64,000 bases of DNA. It comes from Medicago truncatula. Its lineage: Eukaryota > Streptophyta > Magnoliopsida > Fabales > Fabaceae. Made by a program: the position numbers and the translations under genes. The notes beneath the pieces were generated by a model that was not told where the DNA came from, did no database searches, and worked only from the letters and a program-made list of their open reading frames with translations. The stretch lies in the NCBI RefSeq assembly GCF_003473485.1, contig NC_053043.1, forward strand, positions 15,095,001 through 15,159,000, read 5' to 3'. Positions 1-11,060 of the stretch are shown in pieces. Positions within the stretch are counted from its first letter, which is position 1, and every line of letters begins with the position of its first letter.

Positions 1-245
1 TACAGTAAAAATAAAAAGTGTTACAAAACATTTTAAGCATGAAAACATACGCAAATATCAGACCATAGCATCAGATATACCCGTTAAGCAGTGATACGAC
101 AACAACATTTTTCAATATTACCACTTGATATTCTTTGAATGAATGATTGAAGGGAGAAATTCTCTGAACGAATGATTAAAGGGATAAATAAGGATGTGTT
201 TTATTCAATTCTGTATGGTACACGTTTATAGTGAGAAGGAGAATT

Positions 246-293
246 GATACGTGAAAGTGCTTTGGAAGATTTGATACGTGAAAGTGCTTTGGA
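246..293. repeat. 27-bp tandem duplication
   Basis: The block gatacgtgaaagtgctttgg occurs at 246 and again at 273, an exact 27-bp period with two copies. The period is a multiple of three, but no open frame around it looks coding. Confidence 0.8.
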
Positions 294-644
294 AACAGCT
301 AAATTTGTGAGGAGTTGGAGTCTGGGTTGTTGTTAATATTAGAAGGGAATTTGAATTTTGCAATCGCAAAAATAGGAAGCCTAATATAATGGAAAGCCTA
401 ACAAATTCCGATTAAATCATCCCCTTAATTAATGCACACGAATTGGAAAAGGTGCAACAAACTTAAAGGAATTTGTGAATTTGTTAGGTTTTTTTTTTAA
501 AAAAAAAAAAGGGAATTTGTTAGGAGCAAAAATAGGATTGGATTGAATTTAGTAGTGAGCTGTTGTTTTTGATTTCAGAAGCATTTGAAAATAACATTTT
601 GATTAAATGGAAATAATAGTAAGAATTTGTTAATAAGAGTGATT

Positions 645-767
645 TTTTTTTTTTTTTATGTTTATCTGTTTATTGTTGTGTTGGAAACAAAATAGGAGGA
701 AATTGTATTTTTTTTTTTATGTTTATCTATTTATTGTTGTGTTGGAAACAAAATAGGAGGAAATTAT
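645..767. repeat. 61-bp tandem duplication with T-run
   Basis: Two near-identical units, each a poly-T run followed by atgtttatct and, further on, aaacaaaataggaggaaatt, are spaced 61 bp apart. This looks like slippage duplication anchored on the T-run. Confidence 0.8.
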
Positions 768-1764
768 TATAGGAATAGGAGGAACGATTTTTAAAGTTTA
801 TCTCTTTAATTAAACAGATTTAATTGAACACGGGGGTAATAACGTAAAAGACATCATAAAATCTAGATTAAAATTAGGTTAAAATTGGCTAGTTAACTTT
901 TATATATAAAGATTATTATGATTTGAGGCATTATTACCCAAACATATCAGTCACCAAATGTTGAACCTAAATTTTCTACGCTCCCTATCCAGAAACAATC
1001 CCCACGACACAACTTTAATTTGTTGCACCAAAACATATATATTGGACAAACTCCTTTGAAAAATAATCATATTACAAAATTATGAGAATTTCAATAATTG
1101 TTTCTATTTCAAAATGATTAATGTGATTTGTTCATGAATATACAAACAACTCAAAAATCTATTTATAAACAAGAATGCCGACAAAGTACCTCAAGAACTT
1201 AGATGTAGGCAATTTCACACACTTCACTTTATGAACAAGATTATCGCACAACAAAAAAATAACATGTTTTTTCTTTTGATCGCATTGGTGGTTTTTTTCT
1301 TATTTGCATAGTTCGTTTGACTGAACACAATATTTTTCGAGTTTATTTATTGTTTTAAATTTTGATCGCATAAGTGTCTTACATTTTGATTCTTGTTTTA
1401 TTTTTAAAATATTTGTACATGTACAATAATGTGGAAAAAAATTATTGATTGTTTTCTGTAAATATATATGTAAAAAGAAAATAAAATAAAAACAATGTAC
1501 AATCTTAAAGTAAAGGCTTTCAACAATATTTATTATGAGTGTAAACTAATTTTACACTAACATCCAATAAAATTATACTATTTTATCAAAAATCTCCACT
1601 TTTATAACTCTATTTTAAAATCAGTGGTATGACATGAAAAATAGAGAGCTTATGTTAGATGCTAGTGAAAGACTAATATACACATATTATGTATTCTTAT
1701 TAAAGCATCAAAATGAATCTATAAAGGCTTTATCAAACAAAATAAAGCTATTTAGATCAAACCT

Positions 1765-2031
1765 CTATTGTGTCCGATGAGTGAATTGAATCTCATTGGG
1801 GTTAGTATTTTCCAAAGTGAAATGAATCTCATTAACATTTGTGCGATGCGCCAAAATATATTTCATGTTTGTCTTCTTCAAATCTTTGCAAAAACTTCGT
1901 ACCATTCCTTTTGAAAGATTCTTCATATTCCTTCCTCCTTTCCTTTGACCTAATCTTTGAATAATCAATGATATATATAAAATTAATCAATTAGACATTT
2001 CATGAATTAAGCACCCGGAGAGAAGTTTGGG
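1765..2031 (-). pseudogene. HD-ZIP IV-like START-domain fragment
   Basis: Two minus-strand segments resemble parts of the START region of plant class IV homeodomain-leucine zipper proteins (GL2/ANL2/HDG type). One near 1989-2031 reads PKLLSGCLIHEMSN, like the family pattern P-S-G-C-L/M-I-Q-E/D-M-P-N. The other at 1765-1968 reads KNLSKGMVRSFCKDL, like the K-L-A-Q-R-M-x-x-x-F-C segment. They are in the expected order but separated by a stop and frame change, and no homeodomain or zipper is nearby. I infer a decayed gene fragment; the similarity is from memory. Confidence 0.35.
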
Positions 2032-2060
2032 AGAAGGATTACAAATATTGGGACTAATGC

Positions 2061-2675
2061 TAAAAGTGTTTGAAACGATCATATTAGAAATAATTTAGCA
2101 CATTCCTTCTAAAAAGTAAGTATCATATTTATTTTTATTATCATTAAGGTAGAAACAAGCATCACAATGATATGAATAATTGTAGTAAGATAAATGTTAT
2201 GAGTAAGAAAATATGAAATTTTAAAGTATTTTTGTTTATTGCAAATATAGGTAGGAAATTTATTTTCAGTATCGTAATAAAATTTTCATTTTTAATTTCC
2301 ACCATTTCAAGAATGACTCTATAGATTAGTTACTTATAAAATAGTTATCTATAATCTCTTTGGCTTAAAAAGTACATACATATCATTTTTAGTAGACGTA
2401 AGTGGGTTTTGATCTTACCACGAGGATTATTTCTTTATGTCCATCCTTGTAACATTAATGATCAATAAGATATATAGAATAAAAAAAAATTGCAAAAAAA
2501 TAAAGAATAGAGCTGCAACTAACGAAAGCAAAAGCTTATATATTTGAATGAAGTGAAAAGTATATTTAAGTTTGAAGAATATTTTCAACAAGATGGATAA
2601 CTATGCTATTGAAATGTTGAAGTGTTTAAAAATAAAAAAAGTTCATGTAATCACTTTTCGAATCTAAAACCAATT
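2061..2675. other. Intergenic, nothing recognised
   Basis: AT-rich DNA with no open frame or repeat I can name. Confidence 0.5.
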
Positions 2676-2693
2676 AAACTAAATGTTTTTCAA

Positions 2694-2908
2694 ACCCATT
2701 TGGGGTTGGCCTAGTGGTTGACTCGGGATCTTGGAGTTTGCTCCTCCAAAGGTCTCAGGTTCGATTCCCTTTGGTGCCAATTTCGGTGGGCTAAGTCCAT
2801 ACAGAGCTTGCTTTGGCTTTAAACGGAGCCCCCGCAAGTGGGCGGTGGGATTGGTCCCCTCAGATTAGTCGATTCTTGGATCGGATACCGAGTTTTCAAA
2901 AAAAAAAA
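2694..2908 (+). mobile_element. tRNA-derived SINE with 18-bp target duplication
   Basis: The element has pol III-like internal promoter boxes: an A box tggcctagtgg near 2707 and a B box ggttcgattcc near 2759. It ends in ggataccgagttttc followed by an A-run. The direct repeat aaactaaatgtttttcaa flanks it at 2676-2693 and 2909-2926, which is the target-site duplication expected of LINE-dependent SINE insertion. The tail resembles the plant Au-type SINE family. The well-preserved duplication suggests a fairly recent insertion. Confidence 0.85.
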
Positions 2909-3112
2909 AAACTAAATGTTTTTCAATGCTCTAAAATATCACATCTTATTTGAAATATTCTTCATGTATATTGAGAGATATCATTTTCATAAATATTGAA
3001 TTCAACTTCATATACATGTGGGGAATGGAAATAACTTCAATCTCTTTATTTAAATATTTTATCTATAAGGGTTCATCAACGGTAATGAGCATTTGGATTA
3101 CACATAAATTAA

Positions 3113-3880
3113 TCAACATATGTCGTGTTTTTGGTTACTCCAATGATTCTTTTGTATCACTAACGGGGTTGAGGTTTTCTGTTTCTCCGAGTTTCTATCC
3201 CTTGAATCATTAGTTTCATCAAGTTTATTGATATCATACTCTTCATTAAACACACATATTTCTTTAAGTTCCCTTTTATTTTAAGACTCACAAGGTTTGT
3301 CAAGTTTGTTGACATCATACTCTTCATTTAGCACACATATTTCTTCAAGTTTCCTTTTATTTTCAAACTCACAAGGTTCATCAAACTTGTTGATATCATA
3401 CTCTTCATTTAGCACACATATTTCTTCAAGTTTTATTTTATTTGCAGACTCATCAGGTTCATCAAGTTTGTTGATATCATACTCTTCATTAAGCACACAT
3501 ATTTCTTCAAGTTTCCTTTCATTTTCAAACTCAAAAGGTTCATCAAGTTTGTTGATATCATACTCTTCATTTAGCACACATATTTCTTCAAGTTTCCTTT
3601 TATCTTCAGACTCACAAGGTTCATCAAGTTTGTTGATATCATACTCTTCATTTAACACACATATTTTTTCAAGATTCCTTTTATCTTCAGACTCACAAGG
3701 TTCATCAAGTTCGTTGATATCATACTCTTCATTTAACACACATATTTTTTCAAGATTCCTTTTATCTTCAGACTCATCAGGTTCATCAAGTTTGTTGATA
3801 TCATACTCTTCATTTTCTTCAACTTTCATTTTGTTTACAGGATTTGGTATAGTCTTAGTCGATGACTCGAGTGAACACAT
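3113..3880 (-). pseudogene. Acidic 27-residue tandem-repeat protein, one internal stop
   Basis: On the minus strand an ATG at 3880 opens a frame of about seven and a half copies of a 27-residue unit with core NEEYDINKLDEPCES followed by a charged ED-K-R-L-E-x-I-C-V-L segment. The unit repeats at exactly 81 bp: the marker for the Asp-Ile-Asn step falls at 3230, 3311, 3392, 3473, 3554, 3635, 3716 and 3797. A TAA at 3281-3283 (Glu codon to stop) interrupts the frame after 199 residues, yet the same frame continues through another repeat and a non-repeated tail to TGA at 3113-3115. The ATG is directly preceded by atatttacag, a good splice acceptor, so this may be a downstream exon. I do not recognise the family. 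The product would be acidic, hydrophilic and probably disordered. Confidence 0.5.
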
Positions 3881-3902
3881 CTGTAAATATGTTTATAAAT
3901 AA

Positions 3903-5160
3903 ATAAAAACATACATATAAATGATAATGAGTCATTGTAGTAATTTTTCTCACAAAATCAACAAAATATGTGATTCACATAAAATTAGAATGATCAATCA
4001 AATTAATAAGTTTTTTTTTTTTACTAATTCATGTCCTTTCAACTTAATAAGAAGATATTATTTTATTAGGGAAAATTGAAAATGAAAAATCTCATACATA
4101 ACAATAAGAAAATGAGAAACCACTATGATAATCATTAAAATTGAAAAACAATCATAGTTCAATGAAGAAACATTTGACATGTTGAGTTGTGAGGGGGGCC
4201 GGGATCATCAACATTGGATAAAGAGATACCACACAAGTGAGTTGGACAACTAATCTTTATCAAAAATCATCATGCATTGGATTTATGAATCCTCTTGACT
4301 TATATACACTTAGCAACATCGTCATTAATGTTAACAATTCTTGAAAATTGAATGAAATATAAAAAAACAATTAATAAACTAAAATAATTCATTAAAATCA
4401 TTACAATAAATGTAAATAAAGAACTAAACACTCTATCCATTTTCTCACATCCAAAAACTTAAACAAGCAACAATTTATTTTAAATGCTAGTAAACGAAGG
4501 CATTCATAGACATCGTTATAGTGAAGAAGTTACCAACTAGGTGTGCAACTAAAATTAAAACTCAATCAACCACAACACACCCAAGATTTATTGAAGAAAA
4601 ATAAAGATCTAATTAAAATTTGAACAAAGACCCGATGTAATTGAAAATTGAATAGGTTTTAAATACTTTGCAACATCCAAAAATAAGTTGTTATTTTCAA
4701 TTTAAACATCAGATCTCTCTGATGAATTGAACAAACTATATCCCTTTCATATAGAACCAACACATAAAACACAATGGATATAAATTCATAAAACCAATCA
4801 AACAAAAACTAATTGAAAATAAAACTTGTCAACAAATAAAAGCATTACCTTTGAAATTTTTGTTTATGATAGCAAGTGAGTATGCAAGTCTATTGGAGTT
4901 TTGACTATTCTCTTTATAATCTTCAAATCCACTTGATCATCTAGTTGAAGCATCCATTTCCTACAAAATAAAGATTTTTATTCCCGCTTTTTGTATGTGT
5001 GTGAAATTGTGAATTAGTTCATCATTTTATGTCCCTCACACTCCTTATATATATAAAAGTATACTTTTTATTATAATTATTAAAGACCATAAATAAAAAT
5101 AATAAAAGACAATGTCATTTCAAATACATTATCATCAGAAATAATATTTTTAGAATATGT
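3903..5160. other. Intergenic or intron, mostly featureless
   Basis: AT-rich DNA between the repeat gene and the next repeats. Apart from the possible minus-strand exon at 4849-4957, I see no coding signal or element termini. Confidence 0.4.
4849..4957 (-). other. Possible upstream exon of the repeat gene
   Basis: Minus-strand ATG at 4957 gives 36 codons ending at a candidate donor (AAAG then gtaatg). The frame contains one in-frame TGA at 4937-4939. It would be a plausible first exon for the repeat-bearing frame downstream, but the phases do not join directly, so another exon would be needed. Speculative. Confidence 0.15.
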
Positions 5161-5162
5161 AC

Positions 5163-5237
5163 ACACACTGTTCAAAAAAAAAAATAGTGTACACACACTG
5201 TTTCAAAAAAAAAAAATAGTGTACACACACATTGTTT
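5163..5237. repeat. Short tandem repeat, about 3 units
   Basis: Three imperfect units of tagtgtacacacactgtt followed by an A-run, each about 33 bp. Low-complexity DNA. Confidence 0.75.
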
Positions 5238-5304
5238 TTAAGGTATAGTACTCATTTATAGTATTTTATAAATTTGTTTGAAAACTTGTCTGGAATATTA
5301 ATTA

Positions 5305-5306
5305 TA

Positions 5307-5357
<51 letters not shown>

Positions 5358-5362
5358 ATATT
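5305..5362. repeat. (TA)n microsatellite
   Basis: A run of alternating T and A, broken by single substitutions. Likely polymorphic. Confidence 0.9.
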
Positions 5363-5782
5363 AAAATAATATGGTATGAGACATTTTGGTCTATTAAATT
5401 TTTAGCCTAAAATTGGGTCAACTAATTTTTATTTAAGGAAAAATTGGGTCAACTATGTAAAAAATTTCTAAATGTATTTTAATTTTTTTCAATATTTAGA
5501 AAAATAAAATATATAAAAAATTTGGGGCAAAAAATAATAAGAAAATATAAAATTATATACTTATTCGTTGAATTTATACTGGAATAAATATATAGAAATT
5601 ACATAAAAATAGAAAAATTATATTGAAAATTGAATGACATTTTAGCATGTAGACAAAAAATAATGTGTCCTTATTATGTTATTGATGAAAATAATATAAA
5701 TTACAAATTTTTTATGTTATAATATATTTATGTTTTAAAAATCTCTTATTTGATTCAGTAAATAAGAACACAATTGTAAATA

Positions 5783-5990
5783 CTCCTTCCGTCCCAAATT
5801 ATATGACGTTTTGCCTATTTCATATATTAAAAAATGTAATTAATTTTATATGGAAAAAAATATTATAAGTTGTTTTACAATATTGTCCTTAATAAATGGT
5901 ATCAGAAAGATAAATCAAAGAATTGAAAGAAGAGAGAGTAATAAATAGTTAATGATATAATATGAAAAGTATCATTTGGGACGGAGGGAG
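5783..5990. mobile_element. Stowaway-type MITE
   Basis: Terminal inverted repeats ctccttccgtcccaaatt and its near complement aatttgggacggaggg-like end at 5972-5990 bracket 208 bp of AT-rich DNA, with TA dinucleotides at 5781-5782 and 5991-5992. This is the signature of Stowaway elements mobilised by Tc1/mariner transposases. No coding capacity. Confidence 0.85.
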
Positions 5991-6050
5991 TAAAATAGTT
6001 TAAATAAATGGTAAAATTGAAAGAAAAATTTGTTATACTAAGGCTCATTT

Positions 6051-7487
6051 GTGCAGGCACTGACAGGTTCCACTAAGGCTGTTTTGAATTATAATTTTCC
6101 TCAACCAACGATTCGAGGAGAAAGAGTCACAATTAAGATTAATCTTGACTTTTATGAACGTGGAACGAATTTTTGCAAGTCTAATTTGCAGGGAAGACTT
6201 GTTTTGAACAAGGGAGACAAGCCCTATTCTGCAAAGGAAACTGAATCAAAATTACAGAAGCTTTGGAAGACAGGAGGGGCATGTCATATGCTTTATCTAG
6301 GAAGGGGGTACTATGAATTTTTCTTTGCCAACGAAATGGATATGTGCGCTTGGTCTGGGCTGTGGGCACGATGAACTTGAAGCCGGGTGTTCTTAGGCTT
6401 TTTCAGTGGTCAGAAGACTTCAACATGCGTACTCAACGCAATACACATGCTCAGGTGTGGATCCGATAGCTTGAACTGCCTCAGGAGTATTGGATGGAGC
6501 GGACGCTCCATGAGATTGCAAGTGAGGTGGGCACTCCTCTTTTGATCAACAATGCAACGACAAAGCGCTTATTCGGTCACCATGTCCGCATTTTGGTTGA
6601 TATGGATTTCTCTTGCAAGCTCTTTCACGAAATTGTGTTTGAAAGGGAAGGGTTTGATTTTACCGGATTTCTGCACTCATTGTCAAAGCATATGGCATGA
6701 TGTTACTGCTTGCCGACGTCTGTATCCTAGGAAAGAAACAACCACAACTAAGGAGAAGATTGCACAAGGGAAGAAGCATGTCCCAGTTGAGAAGGTTACT
6801 TGGGTACCTACTAAAGAGAATCCATCTGGCATTGGTTCCTCTACTGCCTTTGGCTCTACGAAGGCAAATGATTCTGTACCGATCAATGCAGATGACGAAA
6901 TGGAGGTAGTTCCTCAACAAGATTTGGATGTTTCTGTCCCTGTTCAGAATGTAACCGCAACTTTGGAGAAGGAAACAGAAACCGTAACATTGGAAATGGA
7001 AACAGAAACAGTGCAACAAGAATCTATGAACACAGATATTTCACTCCAGATTACCCTTGAGGCCGTAGAGTGAGCAGCAAGGCTCGGTGCAGCAACATCT
7101 CCCGTCCAGGGGGATGTTTCCATTAATCATTCAGAGGATATATCATCATCAATTCCGACACCGGTGGTAACTGATACTTCTCATACTCCTGTTATTATTA
7201 ATAATACATTTACAATGCAACTTGAGAATGTTTCCGATGAATTTGTTAGATATGATGTAGCAGAAAACCATGAACATGTTTTATCTCCCATTCGTGAGAA
7301 AGCCTTAGATGTCAGTAGCATTGTAACTCCGGAGGGTTCTCAAATACATCCGATGCTACGGAAAGACTTAAATTTTATGCAAGATTGGTTAGCAAAGGCT
7401 ACTGTTAATAATGAGGTACCTTTTACTGAGGTCATTTCAAAGTCACAAAAAAAAGTGCAAAAGGCTGCATACAAAACCCGCTCTTAG
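6051..7487 (+). pseudogene. LINE ORF1 (DUF4283 + zinc knuckle), disrupted
   Basis: Frames in order encode the DUF4283 domain (GKGYYEF-like motif present as LGRGYYEFFF, then LKPGVLRLFQW and THAQVWIR), a zf-CCHC_4 knuckle (FCTHCQSIWHDVTACRR) and a long acidic tail ending FTEVISKSQKK at 7487. In these LINEs ORF1 is the nucleic-acid-binding protein. There are at least three breaks: a frameshift near 6350-6370, an in-frame TAG near 6467 just after VWIR, and a frameshift near 6655; another TGA stop lies at 7071. No ATG is left because the 5' end is truncated. Clearly non-functional. Confidence 0.8.
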
Positions 7488-7507
7488 GGTCCCCTCCCAC
7501 CGTTTAA

Positions 7508-7754
7508 ATGAATATTATTTATTGGAATATCAGGTGGACTTCTAGTCCGGTCCAGGCATTCTTGTTTGTCTTCGGAACCGCTGGCACAATTGCACTTATC
7601 TCATATCTTCCGGAAAGGAAATTGTTGTGCCGATGGCCTAGCAGCCTTGGGGCATGATATGCAAGACACTTTGTGGTTCACTATGTTGCCTACCTCTTTG
7701 GGGGCGGATTTTGCTAGGGACAGAAATGGGATGCCGAACTACAGATTTCCTTAG
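7508..7754 (+). pseudogene. LINE ORF2 remnant: start codons fused to RNase H tail
   Basis: The ATG at 7508 begins MNIIYWNIR, the usual first residues of the endonuclease-reverse transcriptase ORF. About ten codons later the sequence jumps to SHIFRKGNCCADGLAALGH and on to GADFARDRNGMPNYRFP, the C-terminal end of the RNase H-like domain, in a different frame. More than 3 kb of ORF2 is therefore deleted with a junction near 7535-7560. A typical LINE 3' UTR with a T-rich stretch follows. Confidence 0.75.
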
Positions 7755-8029
7755 CTATTTCTGTTTCTAGTTTTCTGTAAATATTTATTTTTCTTTAGAG
7801 GGTATTGGCTTAGTCCCCCCTCATTGTAAATTTTTCCCTTTTTTTTTTTTTAATAAAATTTACGTATTGAAAATGCGGTTGAGGATGGGGGTGTCTGTTG
7901 GATGATGCCAACCTAGTTGCGATGCTTCAAACTGTCCCGGATGCCCAATCCTTCTCTTGGCCTTATAAAAAATAAAACAAAAGTAATAAAATAAATTTAA
8001 AGGTTCCAATTAAGATAGGGGATATAAGG

Positions 8030-8130
8030 TTGGTTTGGTGGTTCATGGGTGGTTGAGTTAGCTATTTGAGTGATAAGGAGGTTAATAATTCAACCCCCAC
8101 CCTCTAAAAACATACTAACAATCATTTTAA
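8030..8130 (+). repeat. SINE-like tail inside the LINE insertion
   Basis: The segment ggttggtttggtggttcatg ... aattcaacccccaccctc has a tRNA-like layout with weak A and B boxes and lies between the LINE 3' UTR and the downstream target duplication. It is either a transduced flank or an independent SINE fragment. Confidence 0.35.
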
Positions 8131-8379
8131 AAAAAATATGAAAAGGTAAAATTGAAAGAAAAAAATAAATCAAAATTGAGCATCTTTTGATACATCATCA
8201 AAAGATAAATTATGAATTCTAAAAATGTTTTTTCATAAATAACATATTATAAAAGAGTTTAAAAACTATACTATCATTATTTGTTACGTGAATTCAGCAA
8301 CTACTTATTTTTAACTAAAAATATGTTTTATTTTATTTTACTTTATGACTATTATTTTACATAAACATTCTAGAAAGTA

Positions 8380-8760
8380 TTACTCGAGCATGAAGTTTTA
8401 GAGAGATAAGAGAGGGAGTTTGGAGAGAACCCTAAACCCAACTTTACTATTCATCGTCATCATAAAAAATCCAACCTAACTTGCGCCTCCTTGTTTTTCT
8501 TGCTCCGACCAACATCGAATAGTTCATATTCCATGGTCATGCCTTGATTCAACCACAAAACAAGCCAACTCTGGAGAAATCCAACCAAATCAGAAAAACT
8601 CTTTCGCTCAAGCTTTAACCAATGTATGTGATATGCCATTGTCATAACTCCCTCAAGCTTATGGCAAAGGTGATAGATTGGATATTATGATACTTGAGGT
8701 AAAACCCGAATACTTATTTTTGATATTGCAAAACACATTTATCATTGAGCAACTTCATGG
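8380..8760 (+). pseudogene. Second LINE ORF1 N-terminal fragment
   Basis: Around 8592-8700 one frame reads SFAQALTNVCDMPLS, a stop, then LPQAYGKGDRLDIMI, matching the N-terminal DUF4283 lead-in of another legume LINE subfamily. Upstream, a proline- and asparagine-rich 5' segment begins near 8430. Matches fade after 8700. A decayed fragment, separate from the LINE at 6.0-8.1 kb. Confidence 0.5.
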
Positions 8761-8869
8761 ATAATTTTAAAAAATATAGTAGATTAATATCATAAAAATA
8801 TTGGAGTTGAATGTTAACATTGTCTCCCTCATCATGGGAGATGATTGTCTTCTCTAAAAAAAAGTATAA

Positions 8870-9530
8870 GTCTATCTTCATGGTATTACCGCACTACCAT
8901 GAAATTACAAGTTATTGCTAGCAAATTCAAAATAACACAAGGACACTAGCCGACATTTTTTAAGGTTTGTTGTGAGATCATGTCTATATTTGAAGAACTT
9001 CATGAAAAAGTAAACATGGAAGCTGCACTATTATTTTCAGCAAAATTTTTGACATGCAAAAAATTTTGGAATTGTTTAGCTCCAATTGAATTATAGTAGA
9101 ATATGATAATTATTTTGAACTATGGTTATCGACATAAACAATAAAAACAGGGTTCGACTAACAAGTGTTCTTATTCATAGAAAGAAATTTTGTCACGGAA
9201 AGAAAGAGTAAGGATTTGAGAAAGTGATAATCACATGAGATTTTAGTTAAGCAAATATATGCCTTTTGATTAAATAAATTGATGGTGAAGATTTGGTGTC
9301 AACGGATCTTGATACAAGAATTACTCTACTCTAAATGTGTTATAAGAACATTATCTTTTTTGTCAAATAGATAAATTACTAAAATTACCTGTCAAACTCA
9401 TGGGGGCAATATTCACTTTCTTATTAAATGAAATAAATATTGCTATCTCTATTTAAGTGGAATGCATTTCTAAAACTAAATGTAAGACCCGCTTAAATTA
9501 ATAAAAGAGTGAATGTTATCTTGATTTTTC
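8870..9530. other. Intergenic, nothing recognised
   Basis: AT-rich sequence without coding signal or clear element termini. It ends at the left copy of the 18-bp repeat that flanks the transposon complex. Confidence 0.5.
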
Positions 9531-9548
9531 AACACGTGACATCACTCT
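9531..9548. repeat. Left 18-bp direct repeat flanking the transposon complex
   Basis: aacacgtgacatcactct here is repeated exactly at 15527-15544. It contains CACGTG, a G-box core. It may be a long target duplication or promoter sequence duplicated before insertion. Confidence 0.8.
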
Positions 9549-10932
9549 TTTATAAAAAGGCTTAAGTGCTATTTTGGTCCCTTAACTATTTAATTGGTAT
9601 CGCTTTGGTCCTTTAACTAAAAAAAAGATTGTTTGAGTACTTTAAGTTTTTTTTAGTTTCATTTTAGTCCTTTATGTTAGGTTTCTGTTAGGGTTTAAAA
9701 AAGTTAACTCCTAGACACATGTCACCTTGTCATTGACTCTGAGTTTTTTTTTTTTACAAAATAAAATAAAAAAAAAGTATTTTTTTTATTCATAAAAGAT
9801 ATATATATATATTTTTGTAAATTTCTTTTTTAGTTAAGCGATCAAACCGATACAAATTAAATACAGCCTTGCTATTCAGTACGGATATTTCTGTGCGGAA
9901 TTTCACGGACGCGTGTGAAATTTAACTTCCACGCGCTGCAATTGCTCAATTCCTACTTTTATTTTTTAATAAAAATCCAGACAAAATAAATTCTTTTGTT
10001 TAATCAGTTTTCAATATCTCTTCTAACAAACTATCATAAGCTTTCTTCTCTCCTTTCCTTCTCTACGTTGTCACTCATCACCATCCACCATCTGTTGATC
10101 ATTTTCGTCCGTCGTCGCTCAGTCATCGCCAACCACCGCAACTCGTCGGGAAACGCCGCCGAAGTTGATAATCTCCACCGCGATTAAAACATTACGTCGG
10201 AGACGGTAAAAGTAATTAAAAATGAAGTGAAACAACTCAATCAAAGTGGTAATTTTATAATTAGAAGATGAAAACATGATTATTTTGAGATTGAGATTGA
10301 TATTGATATTTAAGTCTAGATATAATCTAAATGCAAAGATCATGTAGAGATAATATGTGTATGATGAATATGTATTTCAGTTATGTATTGTTTTGTTTAT
10401 TCCACCCATAAGTTATTGTGCTTATTTCTGACCTTTGCAAGTAATGGCTGTCAGTTAGGTTCCATAAAACAACAATTGTGTGTATGTATATTAGAGCAAT
10501 AGCATAATAAAACAAGAATTGCTCTACATTCAATATATTGTTCCTCTGTTGATTGGTTGTACTTTAGAAGACAATGAGAATATTGTTGCTTCTGTCGTAA
10601 GGTTATGGTCAAAAGGGAACCAAAAGATTATGATCAATAGTTAAGGAACAATTTTGGTTTTATAAAACAACTGTTATTTGTCAGTGTGTATATGATAGCA
10701 GTAATCTAAGAAAAGAAGTATAATTCTGCATTCATCATTTTGTTTCTTAGTTCTTTGGCTGTACATCAGAATATGACTTCTGCAAGGTGTTAAAGCATGA
10801 CTATTCTATGATATAATCTCCTAAAATTTACGTTTCTATAAATTATATTGATTAATTCTCTGTGAATTGGAAGTTTAAGGGAAGTCAAATACTTATTTTG
10901 TAGTTATTTCTTTGATTGCAATTTTTTTGCAG

Positions 10933-11058
10933 CTTTCATCTCACCTTTTCTCGGATCTCCTTGATTCCATTATAGTTGATGTGGCATCAGAGTGTCACAG
11001 AGTAGCCAAGCTAGGGCTTGACACTAATTTGGTTGAAGAAGATGAAGAATTGAAGTTA
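10933..11058 (+). pseudogene. Captured SGF11-like exon inside the MULE
   Basis: After a good splice acceptor (atttttttgcag) one frame reads LSSHLFSDLLDSIIVDVASE and continues CHRVAKLGLDTNLVEEDEELKL. This matches the N-terminal helix of plant SGF11, the SAGA-associated factor of the deubiquitinase module (Arabidopsis has a similar L-L-D-S-I-I-V-D-V-A-S-E-C-H-R segment). The zinc-finger part is missing; homology stops near 11058. A GC-richer exon-like stretch ending at a GAGACG|gtaaaa donor near 10205 lies upstream with about 730 bp of intron between, so the piece was captured as genomic DNA. Confidence 0.65.
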
Positions 11059-11060
11059 TT

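Larger units (their letters stand above)
1..1740. other. AT-rich intergenic DNA, no gene seen
   Basis: No open frame of gene-like composition and no recognisable domain on either strand. The stretch is AT-rich with poly-T/poly-A runs and two short tandem duplications, listed separately. Confidence 0.6.
6029..8144 (+). mobile_element. 5'-truncated, internally deleted LINE with 19-bp TSD
   Basis: The direct repeat ggtaaaattgaaagaaaaa at 6010-6028 and 8145-8163 brackets the insertion. Inside are remnants of a plant L1-type LINE: ORF1 (DUF4283 plus CCHC knuckle), the first few codons of ORF2, then directly the C-terminal RNase H tail of ORF2 and a 3' UTR. The endonuclease and reverse transcriptase are missing. 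Start within ORF1 and a long target duplication fit target-primed reverse transcription with 5' truncation. The last 150 bp after the usual LINE tail (near 7985) are unrelated and partly SINE-like, so the copy may carry a 3' transduced segment. Confidence 0.75.

Noticed and set aside
3230-3810. Regular direct repeats resembling a CRISPR array
   Set aside because: Units are contiguous without unique spacers, and the period is a coding multiple of three in a plant genome.
3297-3902. Serine-rich 201-residue plus-strand frame
   Set aside because: Antisense mirror of the 81-bp coding repeat; the minus strand has better codon composition and a splice-acceptor/ATG context.
6494-7019. Several overlapping frames as separate genes
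   Set aside because: All are pieces or shadows of the disrupted LINE ORF1.
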